DNA of 6,199 nucleotides, from positions 1-6,199 of the forward strand of contig DNAU01000044.1 in the NCBI GenBank assembly GCA_003491925.1, given 5' to 3'. The stretch comes from Chloroflexota bacterium (GTDB lineage Bacteria > Chloroflexota > Dormibacteria > Aeolococcales > Aeolococcaceae). Positions 5,799 to 6,199 of this stretch are shown here, piece after piece. A program made the translations under genes and the position numbers. The notes beneath the pieces are model-generated. The model made no database searches, was not told the origin of the DNA, and was given only the letters and a program-made list of their open reading frames with translations. The stretch's first letter is position 1, and every line of letters begins with the position of its first letter.

Positions 5799-6199
5799 AT
5801 GCCAGTCACAGGTGAGTACGAGCCCAGCCCCGCCCAGTGGGTCCGCGACCAGGTCGCCGAGTACGAGGCGTCCGGTGGCACCCGGGCCAACACCCTCCGC
5901 GACACCGGTTGGCCGGTGATCATCCTCACGATGCGCGGTCACCGGAGCGGCAAGGTCCGCAAGATCGCGGTGATGCGGGTCGAGCACGGCGGCCAGTATG
6001 CGATCGTGGCCTCCAAGGGCGGGACCCCGGAGAACCCGGAGTGGTACCAGAACCTGGTGGCCAACCCCACCCAGGTCATGGTCCAGGACGGCCCCGTGCC
6101 GTTCGACGTCGAGGTCCGCGAGCTGAGCGGAGACGAGCGGGCCGCGTGGTGGCAGCGGGCGGTCGCCGCCTACCCTCCGTACGCCGAGTACCAGACCAA
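5799..6199 (+). CDS. Deazaflavin (F420H2)-dependent nitroreductase/quinone reductase, Ddn family (partial, 3' end missing)
   Basis: 133 residues are visible and the frame runs off the right edge; members are usually about 145-150 residues, so only a short tail is missing. Family landmarks are the LTMRGHRSGKVRKIAVMRVE segment (43-62), GGQYAIVASKGG (64-75), NPEWYQNLVANP (79-90), GDERAAWWQRAV (111-122) and the YPPYAEYQT approach to the usual C-terminal TDR-IPVF motif, which lies outside. Known relatives (Ddn of mycobacteria and homologues) bind F420H2 in a split-barrel fold and reduce quinones or nitro compounds; the physiological substrate here is unknown. The gene implies that the host makes or acquires coenzyme F420. 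It starts 76 bp after the ABC remnant and appears to have its own leaderless promoter. The start is supported by position and by the TAGACT box. Confidence 0.93.
   Translation, partial: MPVTGEYEPSPAQWVRDQVAEYEASGGTRANTLRDTGWPVIILTMRGHRSGKVRKIAVMRVEHGGQYAIVASKGGTPENPEWYQNLVANPTQVMVQDGPVPFDVEVRELSGDERAAWWQRAVAAYPPYAEYQT

Noticed and set aside
5074..5919. A 281-codon + strand open frame read as one intact gene
   Set aside because: Only the middle part is ABC ATPase; the start lies inside the SDR gene and the end runs out of frame past the frameshift into the Ddn-family gene.

Overview
The window is very GC-rich. It carries an F420H2-dependent (deazaflavin) oxidoreductase, three genes that look leaderless (a TANNNT -10 box 6-8 bp before the start codon) and actinobacterial-style histidine phosphatase and ABC ATPase sequences. 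Together these suggest an Actinomycetota or a related high-GC terrabacterial lineage such as Dormibacterota or Chloroflexota. The lineage is inference; nothing in the window fixes it.

Layout. At the left edge the last 16 residues of an unidentified gene end in TAGTG, where the stop overlaps the GTG start of a FAD-binding type 4 (GlcD/GlcE-like) protein that has only the FAD-binding half (53-697, +). A hairpin separates it from a convergent histidine phosphatase (777-1445, -). A 243-bp divergent intergenic region follows. It holds the phosphatase promoter, a 10-bp dyad, a compact foldable leader and a strong ribosome binding site.

The centre is a three-gene Tad/Flp pilus block on the + strand: a CpaB/RcpC-like SAF-domain protein (1689-2558), TadB (2586-3557) and TadC (3554-4486), the last two joined by an ATGA overlap. 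CpaB would be the periplasmic or envelope assembly factor and TadB-TadC the inner-membrane platform. The usual TadZ/CpaE and TadA/CpaF ATPase genes are absent between cpaB and tadB, and the operon stops after tadC, so the motor, pilin and peptidase must be encoded elsewhere.

The right third starts with a convergent short-chain dehydrogenase (4502-5179, -); its stop codon and that of tadC lie in the two arms of one inverted repeat. Next is a decayed C-terminal fragment of an ABC exporter ATPase (about 5213-5722, +), with no Walker A, a Glu-to-Gly change after Walker B and a frameshift near its end. Last is a Ddn-family F420H2-dependent oxidoreductase (5799 to the window end, +), which runs off the right edge. 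No RNA genes with known signatures, insertion sequences or CRISPR arrays were seen. The most unusual items are the ATPase-less Tad cluster with its structured leader, and the repeated leaderless promoter geometry.
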